From: QFNR01 sp043842855
GTDB taxonomy: Bacteria; Pseudomonadota; Gammaproteobacteria; Burkholderiales; Neisseriaceae
Direction of reading: 5' to 3'
Length of the DNA: 64,000 bases
Assembly: GCA_043842855.1 (NCBI GenBank)
Contig: JBBPJF010000001.1
Coordinates: forward strand, 186,001 to 250,000
Part shown: one piece after another, positions 26,501 through 34,843 of the stretch
Layout: each line of letters begins with the position of its first letter
Numbering within the stretch: position 1 is the stretch's first letter
Translations under genes and position numbers: made by a program
The notes under the pieces: model-generated
The model's database searches: none
What the model saw: only the letters and a program-made list of their open reading frames with translations
What the model was told of the DNA's origin: nothing

Positions 26501-27607
26501 TTACAGGTCTAAGATGATATCACTTTCAGCATACGCTGTACATATCCGCAAGGCTGGCTCTTCTTCCGCATTAAACTCAAAACTCACACTATCTCTAACC
26601 TGTCCATCCACTTTGCGACAGACACAACTTTTACAGATACCTATTTTACAACCATGCGGATGAACGATACCGCTCTTCAACAGAGCATCTAGAATGGACT
26701 GTTTATTAGAAACGGTAATTGTTCTATTTTGCCTTAACAAAGTAGCCTTATAGGAATGTTCTTCTGCCCCGACTCCCTCGAACGTAGGAAGTGAAAAAGC
26801 TTCAGAAAGAAAACTCTTACTTTTATGAGCAAATAACCGATTGGTTTCCTTAACAAATCCATTAGCTCCACATGCAAGCACATGCGTATTTGCTAGTTTT
26901 TGAGCCTTGTCATACACCTGAGCAAAAACCTCGGTTATTCTTCCATTCTCCTCATTTTTTTTCTCTGCTTTTTGTTGGGTCAAATGTAGTTTAAAGCGGA
27001 AATTAGGATATCGCCTATTTAGTATTTCTAGTTCTTTAATAAAACAGGCCTCTTCCCTCGTTTTGCTCCAGTAGTGTAACTGTATAGGTTGCTCTCCATT
27101 AATATGTGCACGTAATAGCGATATTAGTGGAGTGATTCCTGTGCCTCCTGCAAGCAGTAAAACAGCCTCCTTACTATGGGGCCAAATAAAATCCCCGTAT
27201 GGCAAACCAAACGTAACTATCTCATTGGTTCTCAACTTATTATTCAACCAAGTACTAACTAGACCCTTTTCCAAAGTCTTGACTGTAATTTCTATAATTC
27301 TATCTTTTGGGTCTACTCTCGTTGGACTATAGGATCTTATCAACCAACGTCCACCAATCTGCGTGTGGACATCAACATGTTGTCCTGGCCTAGGAAGTTG
27401 AGTTAAACGATTAACTTTAAAACGTAGAGTAAAAGTCTGTTTACCCTCCGAAACTCTACCCAACAATCTGCCTCTTCTCTCTGTTAGAGACCATATAGGA
27501 TTGAATTGTTCTAACCAAAAGTTAAGTACTTCTGTAGGTAAACTGTGAGATAAGTAGCCTCGAAATTTTTGAGGTTTCCTATTGGGAGTTGTAGTAATAA
27601 GTGCCAT
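26501..27607 (-). CDS. Ferredoxin-type oxidoreductase, partner of the desaturase, 368 aa
   Basis: FAD/NAD(P)H reductase with a C-terminal plant-type 2Fe-2S domain. Order: FAD site RSYSPT near residue 115, nucleotide site LLAGGTGITPLISLL near 155, then the cluster ligands C-x4-C-x2-C in HGCKIGICKSCVC and the fourth Cys in RICTAY. This is the layout of the Rv3230c/PA4889 group that feeds electrons to membrane desaturases. It is the first gene of the pair. AGGA lies 13 nt before ATG, a little far, so the start is slightly uncertain. No extra N-terminal membrane segment is present. Confidence 0.9.
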   Translation of the reverse strand: MALITTTPNRKPQKFRGYLSHSLPTEVLNFWLEQFNPIWSLTERRGRLLGRVSEGKQTFTLRFKVNRLTQLPRPGQHVDVHTQIGGRWLIRSYSPTRVDPKDRIIEITVKTLEKGLVSTWLNNKLRTNEIVTFGLPYGDFIWPHSKEAVLLLAGGTGITPLISLLRAHINGEQPIQLHYWSKTREEACFIKELEILNRRYPNFRFKLHLTQQKAEKKNEENGRITEVFAQVYDKAQKLANTHVLACGANGFVKETNRLFAHKSKSFLSEAFSLPTFEGVGAEEHSYKATLLRQNRTITVSNKQSILDALLKSGIVHPHGCKIGICKSCVCRKVDGQVRDSVSFEFNAEEEPALRICTAYAESDIILDL

Positions 27608-28329
27608 GATAAAGTTCTTTTTCCTAAGCTTTGAGTAAGTGCTCTAGGCAACCAATGCCAGGAGCCCAATCAATAAAGCCACACTTTACTCCACCCTAAA
27701 AATATTGACAAACCGGAGCGCCTAAAAAACCACTTTCCTGAAGTACCAGCGTGATCTAGATAAGAGAATCTTGGTGGCCAACCTATGAATATCTTCCCCT
27801 CATTACTATCTACTTCTCTTATTAGGCTTGCTTAACCAAGACTTCTCAGCCCTCAGGTTAGCAACTCCTTTAGACTGTCTCTCAGCCTCGTACAACCTGA
27901 CTTAGTTCACCTCTTCTACATACATATCCCCCTAAAGTTACCATTGATCGATTAAATTTAACTTACACTTTCGCATCAGCAAATCATACCGTAGCAAAGC
28001 TTCCTAGCCTATTGATAGTGCTAAGAATCTTGAGGTTCGCCTTAAAAACTCTAGTATTCATGCATAGTTTCTGTGAAATAAACCTTCTCTTGGCGTAGCC
28101 AACTTCGATTTAATAATCACATGGTCATACTAACTTAACTAAATATAAAAAATGATAAATTACCCTAAAAATAGTGCTTATTCAACAATTCTGTTAGCTC
28201 TATGTAAGTCAGTCCCGCCTTTTGTTATAGAAATTCAGTTAAAATCAGTCTTCGCACTTGGATGCTTCTGAAAAAGCTTTACTGTCAGAAGTTAGGCTGT
28301 ATGTATACAGGACTATAGTAGAAAATTAA
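27608..28329. other. Gene-poor stretch of about 720 bp
   Basis: No convincing gene on either strand. Promoters of the divergent desaturase pair (minus) and of the TenA-like gene (plus) must lie here. I could not find a clear repressor site or hairpin. Frequent stops in every frame suggest decayed sequence. Confidence 0.45.
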
Positions 28330-29055
28330 ATGATACAGTTCATCGAACAACTCAAACAAGAAGCTGCACCAATAATTGATTGCATTTATGAAGATCCCTT
28401 TATACAGGGGTTATTAACGCTCGATATTGAAAAAGAAAGTATCGTCCATTATTTAAATGCGGACAGTAAATTCCTCTCTGAACTGGCTGCCGTATATTCA
28501 TTCCTGCTTTCCAAAGCACCTAGTGAAATAAAAAAACAGTTTCTAAAGGATCAACTCAAAATCATCTTAGCAGGGGAAGAAGAGGCACATCATGTACTCA
28601 GAAACTTTACAATACAAACTCCTTATGATAAAAGAAATCTGTTTTATCCTGCGGTAGATTATTACCTCAAGCATATTTACTTGGCTGTCCAAGATCATAT
28701 CTCATACGCAATTGCTGCTATGTTGCCCTGTGCCCATGTTTACCGAAACATAAGTGTAAGGGCCTTAGAAAGCTACAGCTGGCCTAAAGCCCATCCACTA
28801 AAGCCTTGGTTCGAATTTTATAGCTCAGGTTTCGAAGAACAAATAACATTTATGGAAACATGGATAGAGGAGACCGCGGCAAACAACAATATCGCAGTAA
28901 AACACAAACTTAAAAACTATTTTCTACAAAGCGTTTTTCTTGAAAGAAACTTTTTCCAAAAAGCGTGGGTAAAAGAGACCTGGCACTACAGCTTAACCTA
29001 TCATTACTCACTACCTACGTTAGACCTTCGACTTTCCGACAGTCACACACCTTAG
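28330..29055 (+). CDS. TenA/PqqC-like protein, probable aminopyrimidine aminohydrolase, 241 aa
   Basis: An all-helical member of the TenA family, which in thiamine salvage hydrolyses aminopyrimidine or thiamine. Seen: an N-terminal DPFIQGLLTLDIEKESI segment, an Asp in YLNADSKFLSEL at the place of the family's substrate Asp, the catalytic Cys in AAMLPCAHVYR near residue 138, and the late Glu in SVFLERNFFQKAW. Length matches TenA (about 230 aa). No other thiamine gene is near, so it would act as a stand-alone salvage enzyme. A non-thiamine role is possible, since the family is broad. Confidence 0.78.
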   Translation: MIQFIEQLKQEAAPIIDCIYEDPFIQGLLTLDIEKESIVHYLNADSKFLSELAAVYSFLLSKAPSEIKKQFLKDQLKIILAGEEEAHHVLRNFTIQTPYDKRNLFYPAVDYYLKHIYLAVQDHISYAIAAMLPCAHVYRNISVRALESYSWPKAHPLKPWFEFYSSGFEEQITFMETWIEETAANNNIAVKHKLKNYFLQSVFLERNFFQKAWVKETWHYSLTYHYSLPTLDLRLSDSHTP

Positions 29056-29115
29056 GCTTGAAGTAAGAACTGATAGGAATCAAGAGAAAATACCACGAAC
29101 CGACGGACTGACACG

Positions 29116-29205
29116 TGGCGGAAGCGGTGAGATTCGAACTCACGAAGGGCGCAAACCCTCGACGGTTTTCAAGACCGTTGCATTCAACCACTCTGCCACG
29201 CTTCC
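29116..29205 (-). tRNA. tRNA-Ser (anticodon UGA)
   Basis: Ninety nucleotides including an encoded CCA end (29116-29118). The acceptor stem is GGAAGCG with CGCTTCC, the anticodon loop CTTGAAA carries UGA, a long variable arm typical of tRNA-Ser follows, and the T loop reads GTTCGAATC. It reads UCA codons. It lies on the strand opposite to the TenA-like gene, about 60 bp after that gene's end. Confidence 0.96.
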
Positions 29206-29608
29206 AGACATACAATCCAACCGAGCTGAGGATTATAGTTTAAATACTAATGCTTTTCAAGCCTAGCTTCTCTGGAAAAGCTATCGCCTCTAATCATCAA
29301 ATTTAAACTAGATATTCTCTCCTCTCAAATTTGAACTTTCTGGTACTATTTTCTATTTCTCAAAGAAGATAAGTAGCTTGCATTAGTGGCAATAACCAAA
29401 TGCCAGATTCCTGCTCATTGTTCTGTTCCCAGAAAGTTATTTAATAAACTCTTTAAATTTAAAAAATTACTATTACCCAGGTCGTATTTATAAAAAATTA
29501 TGTGTTAAGAAAAAATATATAATCAATAAGTTAAATTTACTCCAAGGAATAATTCTATTAGGGGGCTTGCTAAGTGAACAAATATTTGCTTAAATGTTCG
29601 CCCTTAAA
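29206..29608. other. AT-rich stretch upstream of tRNA-Val
   Basis: No gene visible. It must hold the promoter of tRNA-Ser on the minus strand and that of the tRNA-Val/tRNA-Asp pair on the plus strand, listed separately. Confidence 0.5.
29567..29595 (+). promoter_or_regulatory. Possible promoter of the tRNA-Val/tRNA-Asp pair
   Basis: TTGCTA (29567-29572) and TTAAAT (29590-29595) lie 17 bp apart and are followed by the GC-containing discriminator GTTCGCCC, as in stringently controlled stable-RNA promoters. The start would be near 29603, just before the mature tRNA-Val. The -10 box matches consensus at 4 of 6 positions. Confidence 0.4.
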
Positions 29609-29684
29609 GGGTGATTAGCTCAGTTGGTAGAGCGTCTGCCTTACAAGCAGAATGTCAGCGGTTCGACTCCGTTATCACCCACCA
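29609..29684 (+). tRNA. tRNA-Val (anticodon UAC)
   Basis: Full cloverleaf of 76 nt: acceptor GGGTGAT with ATCACCC, D arm AGCTCAGTTGGTAGAGC, anticodon arm TCTGCCTTACAAGCAGA with UAC, T loop GTTCGACTC, encoded CCA. It lies 7 nt before tRNA-Asp, so the two are one transcript. Confidence 0.97.
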
Positions 29685-29691
29685 AGTAACT

Positions 29692-29768
29692 GCGGTGGTA
29701 GCTCAGTTGGTTAGAGTATCGGCCTGTCACGCCGAGGGTCGCGGGTTCGAGCCCCGTCCGCCGCGCCA
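29692..29768 (+). tRNA. tRNA-Asp (anticodon GUC)
   Basis: Full cloverleaf of 77 nt: acceptor GCGGTGG with CCGCCGC (one G-T pair), D arm AGCTCAGTTGGTTAGAG, anticodon loop CTGTCAC with GUC, T loop GTTCGAGCC, encoded CCA. The convergent rsgA frame runs 58 nt into its antisense strand. Confidence 0.97.
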
Positions 29769-30649
29769 GATTTCTCGCTTAGACTTCTTCTGAGATTCTC
29801 CAAGGTGACTTCCTGCAGGAAGCTTAGGCGAGATTCTTTCGCTGTGCCTTTTTTGACTGCTTCTTTAATGATGCAACCCGGCTCTTGATAATGCGTACAA
29901 TTTTGAAAACGGCACCTACCCTCATAATCTCTAAATTCTGGGAATAGGGCTAGCAACCTAGCCACTGGTATGTAGCTTAAACCAAATTTTTGTATACCTG
30001 GTGCATCCACGATAGAGCTACTGGCATTCAAGTGATGCATAGTCGTGTGAGAGGTCGTATGTCTCCCCACAAGATGCTCAGAGACACCACCTACCTTGAC
30101 CTTAGCCGTCTGCAGTAACTGATTAATAATAGTGGATTTCCCTACACCAGATTGTCCCACTAGAAGGCTTACTTTACCTTGCAAATGAGCGACCAATCTA
30201 TCTACACTCTGAATTGCCGATATTGAAATGATAGGATAGCCTAGCGTACGATAAAATTCCAAGTCATGCCCAAGTTTGTTACTGCCAGGCATATCACTTT
30301 TATTCAAAATCAACACGAACGGCAAATTAGTATACGCTGCTCCCAACATCACTCGCTGCAAGAGGTCAACATTAACCCTTGGGACGCTGGCCACTACAAA
30401 CAACACTTGGTCTAAATTACTGGCTATTACTTTAGTTTTTCGAAAATCTGCTCGACATAAGCAATTCCTTCGCCAAAGAAGTTTTTCAATAATAGCCTGT
30501 TGACCATTCAATATGCGCGCTTCGACCCAGTCGCCACAAGTATACCCAACTCTTTTTGCGCGCCCATAAGCCTGATATATCCTTCTTTTATCATCCTCAA
30601 TCAAGTAGCCTTTACCAAAATCAGCCACCACCCTGGATTTGATTTCCAC
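29711..30649 (-). CDS. rsgA: Ribosome small subunit-dependent GTPase RsgA, 312 aa
   Basis: Circularly permuted GTPase that checks and matures the 30S subunit. Order: OB-fold (about 1-65), then NKSD (G4), GQSGVGKST (G1) and DAPG (G3), then the zinc knuckle built by CRFQNCTHYQEPGC. The N terminus is shorter than in E. coli (350 aa). The end is odd: the stop codon lies inside the antisense of tRNA-Asp, and the last 18 or so residues (ADGARTRDPRRDRPIL) are read from tRNA sequence. The natural C terminus probably lay near LRRSLSEK and its stop was lost. Confidence 0.93.
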   Translation of the reverse strand: MEIKSRVVADFGKGYLIEDDKRRIYQAYGRAKRVGYTCGDWVEARILNGQQAIIEKLLWRRNCLCRADFRKTKVIASNLDQVLFVVASVPRVNVDLLQRVMLGAAYTNLPFVLILNKSDMPGSNKLGHDLEFYRTLGYPIISISAIQSVDRLVAHLQGKVSLLVGQSGVGKSTIINQLLQTAKVKVGGVSEHLVGRHTTSHTTMHHLNASSSIVDAPGIQKFGLSYIPVARLLALFPEFRDYEGRCRFQNCTHYQEPGCIIKEAVKKGTAKESRLSFLQEVTLENLRRSLSEKSGAADGARTRDPRRDRPIL

Positions 30650-30728
30650 AGCTTCTTCTCGACTACTCCCCTATTTAGCGATTCCTCAAAAACGGCTACC
30701 GCGCTCTCTGTTTGTTTGTAGAGCATAG

Positions 30729-31190
30729 CTAGTAGCTTTCGTTCACCCTAGTATGTTTTATTCTCTGCTTAGGTGCTTTCCTAGCACAGGTTGGGCAAAT
30801 CCCGTATATATACAGTGCATGATCTAAAATCTCATAGCCATATTTAGAAGCCATACGCACTTGCAATTCTTCTATTTCTGCTTCTAGGAATTCTCGCACT
30901 TCCCCACAACGAATACAAATCATGTGATCGTGGTGCTCCCCAGTATTAAGTTCATAAACTGCTTTCCCACTATCAAAGTGGTGTCGAGTCAAAATACCTG
31001 CCTCTTCAAATTGAGTCAGAACTCTGTACACCGTGGCCACCCCAATGTCCATATGCTTTTCCAGCACTATACGATACACATCATCTGCACTCATATGCAT
31101 GTCAGGATGCATCTCAAATAAGTTTAAAATCTTCAGCCGAGGGCCAGTCACTTTCAAACCACTATTTTTTAATTGCTTAGTGTAATTCAT
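30729..31190 (-). CDS. fur: Ferric uptake regulator Fur, 153 aa
   Basis: Iron-responsive repressor of the Fur family, acting as a dimer on DNA. The winged-helix domain (LKVTGPRLKILNLF, IGVATVYRVLTQFEEAGIL) is followed by the metal-binding domain with HHDHMICIRCGEVREF and CPTCARK as zinc ligands. From MNYTKQLKNSGLKVT it aligns with E. coli Fur from the first residues. Upstream in-frame starts (31199 and 31232) exist, but the family start is best at 31190. It is divergent from bamE, the arrangement common in gammaproteobacteria. It is probably a global regulator of iron genes outside this window. Confidence 0.95.
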   Translation of the reverse strand: MNYTKQLKNSGLKVTGPRLKILNLFEMHPDMHMSADDVYRIVLEKHMDIGVATVYRVLTQFEEAGILTRHHFDSGKAVYELNTGEHHDHMICIRCGEVREFLEAEIEELQVRMASKYGYEILDHALYIYGICPTCARKAPKQRIKHTRVNESY

Positions 31191-31230
31191 TGATATCATC
31201 CAAAAATTACCTGATCCGTAGGAGCTTAAC

Positions 31231-31327
31231 ATTATAGCTTAAAATATTCAGAACTAGGGTTCTTTTGCTTCCATCCATTCCACTATACCCAAGCACTATT
31301 TAGCTCTTTCTAAAAATGCTATATAAT
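31231..31327. promoter_or_regulatory. Divergent fur/bamE promoter region
   Basis: A TATAAT box on the minus strand (31231-31236) can serve fur, and another on the plus strand (31322-31327) can serve bamE. The matching -35 boxes are weak. I could not make out a convincing Fur box, so autoregulation is not claimed. Confidence 0.4.
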
Positions 31328-31402
31328 CCGGGGTACCTGGGTTCTCTGAGTTTAATCATAGAGACAGCTAGTATATTTCTATCAAAGCTAATGAGGATTA
31401 TT

Positions 31403-31759
31403 GTGAAATCAGTCATTCGATTTACCCTGTTGTCTACACTATTTTTGAGCCTAAGTGCCTGTTCTTATCTTAGAAGCCTAGATGATACTGTTCCCGGTTA
31501 TAAAATAACCGTTATACAAGGTAATGAACTTTCGGAAGAACAGCTCAACCAGCTAAGAACCGGCATGACCAAACAGGAAGTGAGTGCTCTCTTAGGTGAA
31601 CCTCAGCTTAATAACCCTTTTCGCAAAGATACCTGGCACTATGTTTATACCATAGTGCGGGGAGGTAAGTTTTTGGAGAAGAAATCTGTCACCCTCGTTT
31701 TTTCTGGTGATGCTCTCACCAATATCTTGTCTAATCCCGAGAAAGCCTTAACTAACTAG
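31403..31759 (+). CDS. bamE: Outer membrane assembly lipoprotein BamE, 118 aa
   Basis: Small lipoprotein of the BAM complex, which inserts beta-barrel proteins in the outer membrane. It has a signal peptide with lipobox LSAC, then PGYKITVIQGNEL, the key LRTGMTKQEVSALLGEP segment and TWHYVYTI, all typical of SmpA/OmlA/BamE. I chose GTG 31403 because GAGGA lies 5 nt upstream; ATG 31391 is also possible. It is followed 13 nt later by dapB, so the two may be cotranscribed. Confidence 0.93.
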   Translation: MKSVIRFTLLSTLFLSLSACSYLRSLDDTVPGYKITVIQGNELSEEQLNQLRTGMTKQEVSALLGEPQLNNPFRKDTWHYVYTIVRGGKFLEKKSVTLVFSGDALTNILSNPEKALTN

Positions 31760-31772
31760 AGGTTCTTTTATT

Positions 31773-32594
31773 GTGGCTGGTTTTATCATTTCGGGAGCAA
31801 AGGGTAAGATGGGGCAGGCTCTGTTGGAGGCTGTTTCGCAGGAGCCGGGTGTTTCCCTAGCGGGAGCTCTGGTTAGAACAGCTAAGTTTGAAGCCTCTAC
31901 TAACCTCCCTGATTCTTCACCTTCAGTGGATTTGCCACAGGGGGTTACTGTCAGCGATTCACTGGAAACGCTCCTACAGAAAACTTCCGCTAGTGTGCTA
32001 ATTGACTTCACCCGTCCTGAGGCGACCCTTGAGTACTTGCCAATATGTATGAAATGCCACCTCCCCATGGTGATTGGAACTACCGGTTTTAGTGCTCAAG
32101 AAAAAATAAAAATCCATCACGCAAGTCAGGTAATCCCTATAGTTTTTTCCCCAAACTTCAGTGTGGGAGTTAACCTCACCTTTGCTCTAGTAGCCTTGGC
32201 TGCCCGTACTTTAGCAGCAGAATATGATGTAGAGGTAATTGAAGCCCATCACCGACATAAAGTAGATGCACCCTCTGGTACTTCTTTAAGGCTCGGGGAA
32301 ATTATTGCAGAACAGAGGTATAGCAAACTCCAGGAACTTGCTGTATTTTGTAGACATGGAAATATAGGCTCAAGGAAACTTGGCTCTATTGGTTTCTCTG
32401 CTATACGAGCTGCTGATATCGTGGGGGAACATACGGTCCTTTTTGCTACAGAAGGAGAACGCTTGGAAATTACACATAAAGCTTCTAGTCGCCGTGCTTT
32501 TGCACAGGGAGCTATACAAGCTGCTCTTTGGCTACAGGCCCGTCCACCAGGACTCTATAGTATGCAAGAGGTGCTAGGCACTGAGAGCATATAG
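31773..32594 (+). CDS. dapB: 4-hydroxy-tetrahydrodipicolinate reductase, 273 aa
   Basis: NAD(P)H-dependent step of lysine and diaminopimelate synthesis, which also feeds peptidoglycan. Seen: nucleotide-binding ISGAKGKMGQAL, VLIDFTRPEATLEYL, VIGTTGFSAQEK, SPNFSVGVN, and the catalytic EAHHRHKVDAPSGTS. Length equals E. coli DapB (273 aa). It starts with GTG with AGAGG 10 nt upstream. It follows bamE closely. Confidence 0.96.
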   Translation: MAGFIISGAKGKMGQALLEAVSQEPGVSLAGALVRTAKFEASTNLPDSSPSVDLPQGVTVSDSLETLLQKTSASVLIDFTRPEATLEYLPICMKCHLPMVIGTTGFSAQEKIKIHHASQVIPIVFSPNFSVGVNLTFALVALAARTLAAEYDVEVIEAHHRHKVDAPSGTSLRLGEIIAEQRYSKLQELAVFCRHGNIGSRKLGSIGFSAIRAADIVGEHTVLFATEGERLEITHKASSRRAFAQGAIQAALWLQARPPGLYSMQEVLGTESI

Positions 32595-32639
32595 CTTAAT
32601 CCAAGTGGCTTTTTTTAGTTACTGTAACCGTTGATTAGT

Positions 32640-33344
32640 TTATACATCTGGCTTTTTTTCAAAAAGCAGATCCCAGCTGGAATGACCCAAGCGTTGTCCT
32701 CGGAGCTCAAACTTGGTAAGCGGCCTTTCCGCCGGTCTCGGAGCAAATGCTGTAAACTTATTCACCAGTGTCTTCTCAGCAGTCAAAACTTCAAGCATTT
32801 GATAAGCGTATTCTTTCCAATCAGTTGCAAGATGAATGTAACCACTTTTTTTTACTTTTTGTACTAGTAACTGAATGAAAGGTGCTTGAATTAATCGGCG
32901 CTTATGGTGTCTTCTCTTTGGCCAGGGATCAGGAAAGTAAATATGTACCCCTGTTAATGCCTCATCCTGAAGCATGGACTCAAGTACTTGAACCGCATCA
33001 TATTGAATTATTCGGATATTGGTTAAACCTTCTTGCTTAATCAGATGTAATAAATTACCGACTCCGGGACTATATACTTCAATACCCAAATAGTCTAAAT
33101 CTGGTTGTCTTCTTGCCATTTCCGCAATAGTATGCCCCATCCCAAAACCGATTTCCAAAATTTTGGCATTTGTTCGACCAAATATTTCATCGAGTTTTAT
33201 TATCTCTTTGCCATAGGGTAAACCCCAAATGGGCAGCCCCTCTTTGATTGCCCTTGTCTGTAAAACGGTAATTAAACCCTGTCTTAGTACATAACTTCTA
33301 TTTCCTCGAGTTTGACTAAAAATAGTAAGCCTCTTATCATCCAT
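32640..33344 (-). CDS. trmB: tRNA (guanine-N7)-methyltransferase, 234 aa
   Basis: Makes m7G46 in tRNA using S-adenosylmethionine. Seen: LEIGFGMGHTIAEMA (SAM site), YLGIEVYSPGVGNLL, VHIYFPDPWPKRRHHKRRL (the family signature) and the C-terminal TKFELRGQRLGHSSWDL. Length is normal. It is divergent from rnhB with 44 bp between the starts, so they share a promoter region. Its end converges with dapB. Confidence 0.95.
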   Translation of the reverse strand: MDDKRLTIFSQTRGNRSYVLRQGLITVLQTRAIKEGLPIWGLPYGKEIIKLDEIFGRTNAKILEIGFGMGHTIAEMARRQPDLDYLGIEVYSPGVGNLLHLIKQEGLTNIRIIQYDAVQVLESMLQDEALTGVHIYFPDPWPKRRHHKRRLIQAPFIQLLVQKVKKSGYIHLATDWKEYAYQMLEVLTAEKTLVNKFTAFAPRPAERPLTKFELRGQRLGHSSWDLLFEKKPDV

Positions 33345-33388
33345 CTCTATTTCCTTAAGTCTATCTATGAGACTGCGAACTACAAGCT

Positions 33389-33976
33389 ATGTTAGAACTA
33401 AAGCACTCCGCCTTAATAGGAGGCGTAGACGAAGCCGGACGTGGACCGCTAGCCGGGGCTGTTTATGCCGCTGCTGTTATTCTCCCTCCTAGTTATCATC
33501 TCCCAGGACTTAAGGACTCAAAAAAGCTTAGTCCTTTCCAGCGGGAACGCCTCAGTCGAGCAATCAGCGAACAGGCGGTTAGTTTTGCGATTGCCAAAGC
33601 CACTGTCGCTGAAATTGAAAACTTAAATATTCTTCAAGCCTCTTTGCTAGCCATGTCACGCGCTATTACACAATTAGAGCCACAACCCACCTATATCCTT
33701 ATTGACGGTAACCAGCTCCCAGCTCAACTCCCCTGCCCTGCACGTGCAATTATAAAAGGGGATGCAACTATAGCTTGTATTAGTGCTGCTTCTATTCTGG
33801 CCAAAGTAGCCCGAGATGCTGAAATGTTGCTCCTAGACCAAATTTACCCATGTTACGACTTTAAACATAACAAGGGATATGGTACAAAAACACACCTAGA
33901 AGCCCTCAGACGATATGGTTATAGCCCGATCCATAGAAAAAACTTTGCTCCCATAAAATACATGCTTTCAAGCTAG
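33389..33976 (+). CDS. rnhB: Ribonuclease HII, 195 aa
   Basis: Removes ribonucleotides from DNA and RNA-DNA hybrids. Catalytic acidic residues are intact: GGVDEAGRGPLAGAVYAAAV at the start, LIDGNQLP and AKVARDAEML further on, and the YDFKHNKGYGTKTH loop. Length matches E. coli RnhB (198 aa). Its stop overlaps the convergent rph stop by 4 bp. In E. coli the gene lies next to lpxB and dnaE; neither is adjacent here. Confidence 0.95.
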   Translation: MLELKHSALIGGVDEAGRGPLAGAVYAAAVILPPSYHLPGLKDSKKLSPFQRERLSRAISEQAVSFAIAKATVAEIENLNILQASLLAMSRAITQLEPQPTYILIDGNQLPAQLPCPARAIIKGDATIACISAASILAKVARDAEMLLLDQIYPCYDFKHNKGYGTKTHLEALRRYGYSPIHRKNFAPIKYMLSS

Positions 33977-34719
33977 TCAATGCAGTCAAATAGTTTTGAG
34001 CACTTGATAGCCTCTTTTTGTGCTTGAAATAGTAACTCTATATTTGAAGCTGCTTTTTCCATCAGCTCTAGCAAACACCTTCCTTCAAATCCCGATTTTT
34101 CTGCTGTACCCTGAATTTCTATAATCTTCTTTGATTCAGCTATAACAAGATTGATATCACTATCGCATTCAGAATCTTCTATATAATCTAAGTCAACCAG
34201 TAGTTGCCCTTTCACAACCCCTACGGATAGCGCAGCAATAGCTTCTAATAAAGGATTACGGGTCAGAACCTTTTCCTTTAATAACTTGAGTACTGCTAGA
34301 TGCAGAGCTACATATGCACCTGTAATGGAAGCTGTGCGAGTCCCCCCGTCTGCCTGAATAACATCACAATCTACGATAAACTGCAGTCCAGCAATAAATT
34401 CTAAATTAACTGCTTGTCTCAAAGCTCTACCAATTAGCCTCTGAATCTCCTGTGTACGTCCTGTTTGCTTACCTACAGCAGCTTCTCTCCTTGTTCTAGT
34501 TTCTGTAGAGCGAGGAAGCATGCTATATTCAGCAGTAATCCACCCTGAATTTTTACCCTTAAGAAAAGGGGGTACTTTCTCCTCCACAGTTACTGCACAA
34601 ATCACTTTGGTTAAACCTACTTCAATTAGCACAGAGCCCTCGGGGTGCATTAAATAGTCAGGAGTTATCTTAATTACCCGCATTTCATTATTACCCCTTT
34701 TACCTCGTCTGGCTTCCAT
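33973..34719 (-). CDS. rph: Ribonuclease PH, 248 aa
   Basis: Phosphorolytic 3' exoribonuclease that trims tRNA ends and helps degrade structured RNA. Seen: SVLIEVGLTKVICAVTVEE, GWITAEYSMLPRSTETR, EIQRLIGRALRQAV, CDVIQADGGTRTASITGAYVAL and VDLDYIEDSECDSDINLV. Length is slightly above E. coli Rph (238 aa). An excellent ribosome site (GAGGAGGAAGGA) lies before the ATG. It is divergent from yicC with 124 bp between, a frequent arrangement. Confidence 0.96.
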   Translation of the reverse strand: MEARRGKRGNNEMRVIKITPDYLMHPEGSVLIEVGLTKVICAVTVEEKVPPFLKGKNSGWITAEYSMLPRSTETRTRREAAVGKQTGRTQEIQRLIGRALRQAVNLEFIAGLQFIVDCDVIQADGGTRTASITGAYVALHLAVLKLLKEKVLTRNPLLEAIAALSVGVVKGQLLVDLDYIEDSECDSDINLVIAESKKIIEIQGTAEKSGFEGRCLLELMEKAASNIELLFQAQKEAIKCSKLFDCID

Positions 34720-34843
34720 TCTTATTCCTTCCTCCTCTTGCTGGGCAGTATTATAGCGAAATTGCCTTAAATTAACAGGCTAACTTTTCATTCCAAACTG
34801 ATTCAGGTATATTACGCCCCTTGGGCATCAACTGGACTTTCAA

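Noticed and set aside
27850..27895. Short match to the 3' end of the desaturase gene (GTTAGCAACTCC shared), suggesting a second decayed copy
   Set aside because: Only about a dozen bases match, the frame breaks at once, and none of the His boxes can be found nearby.
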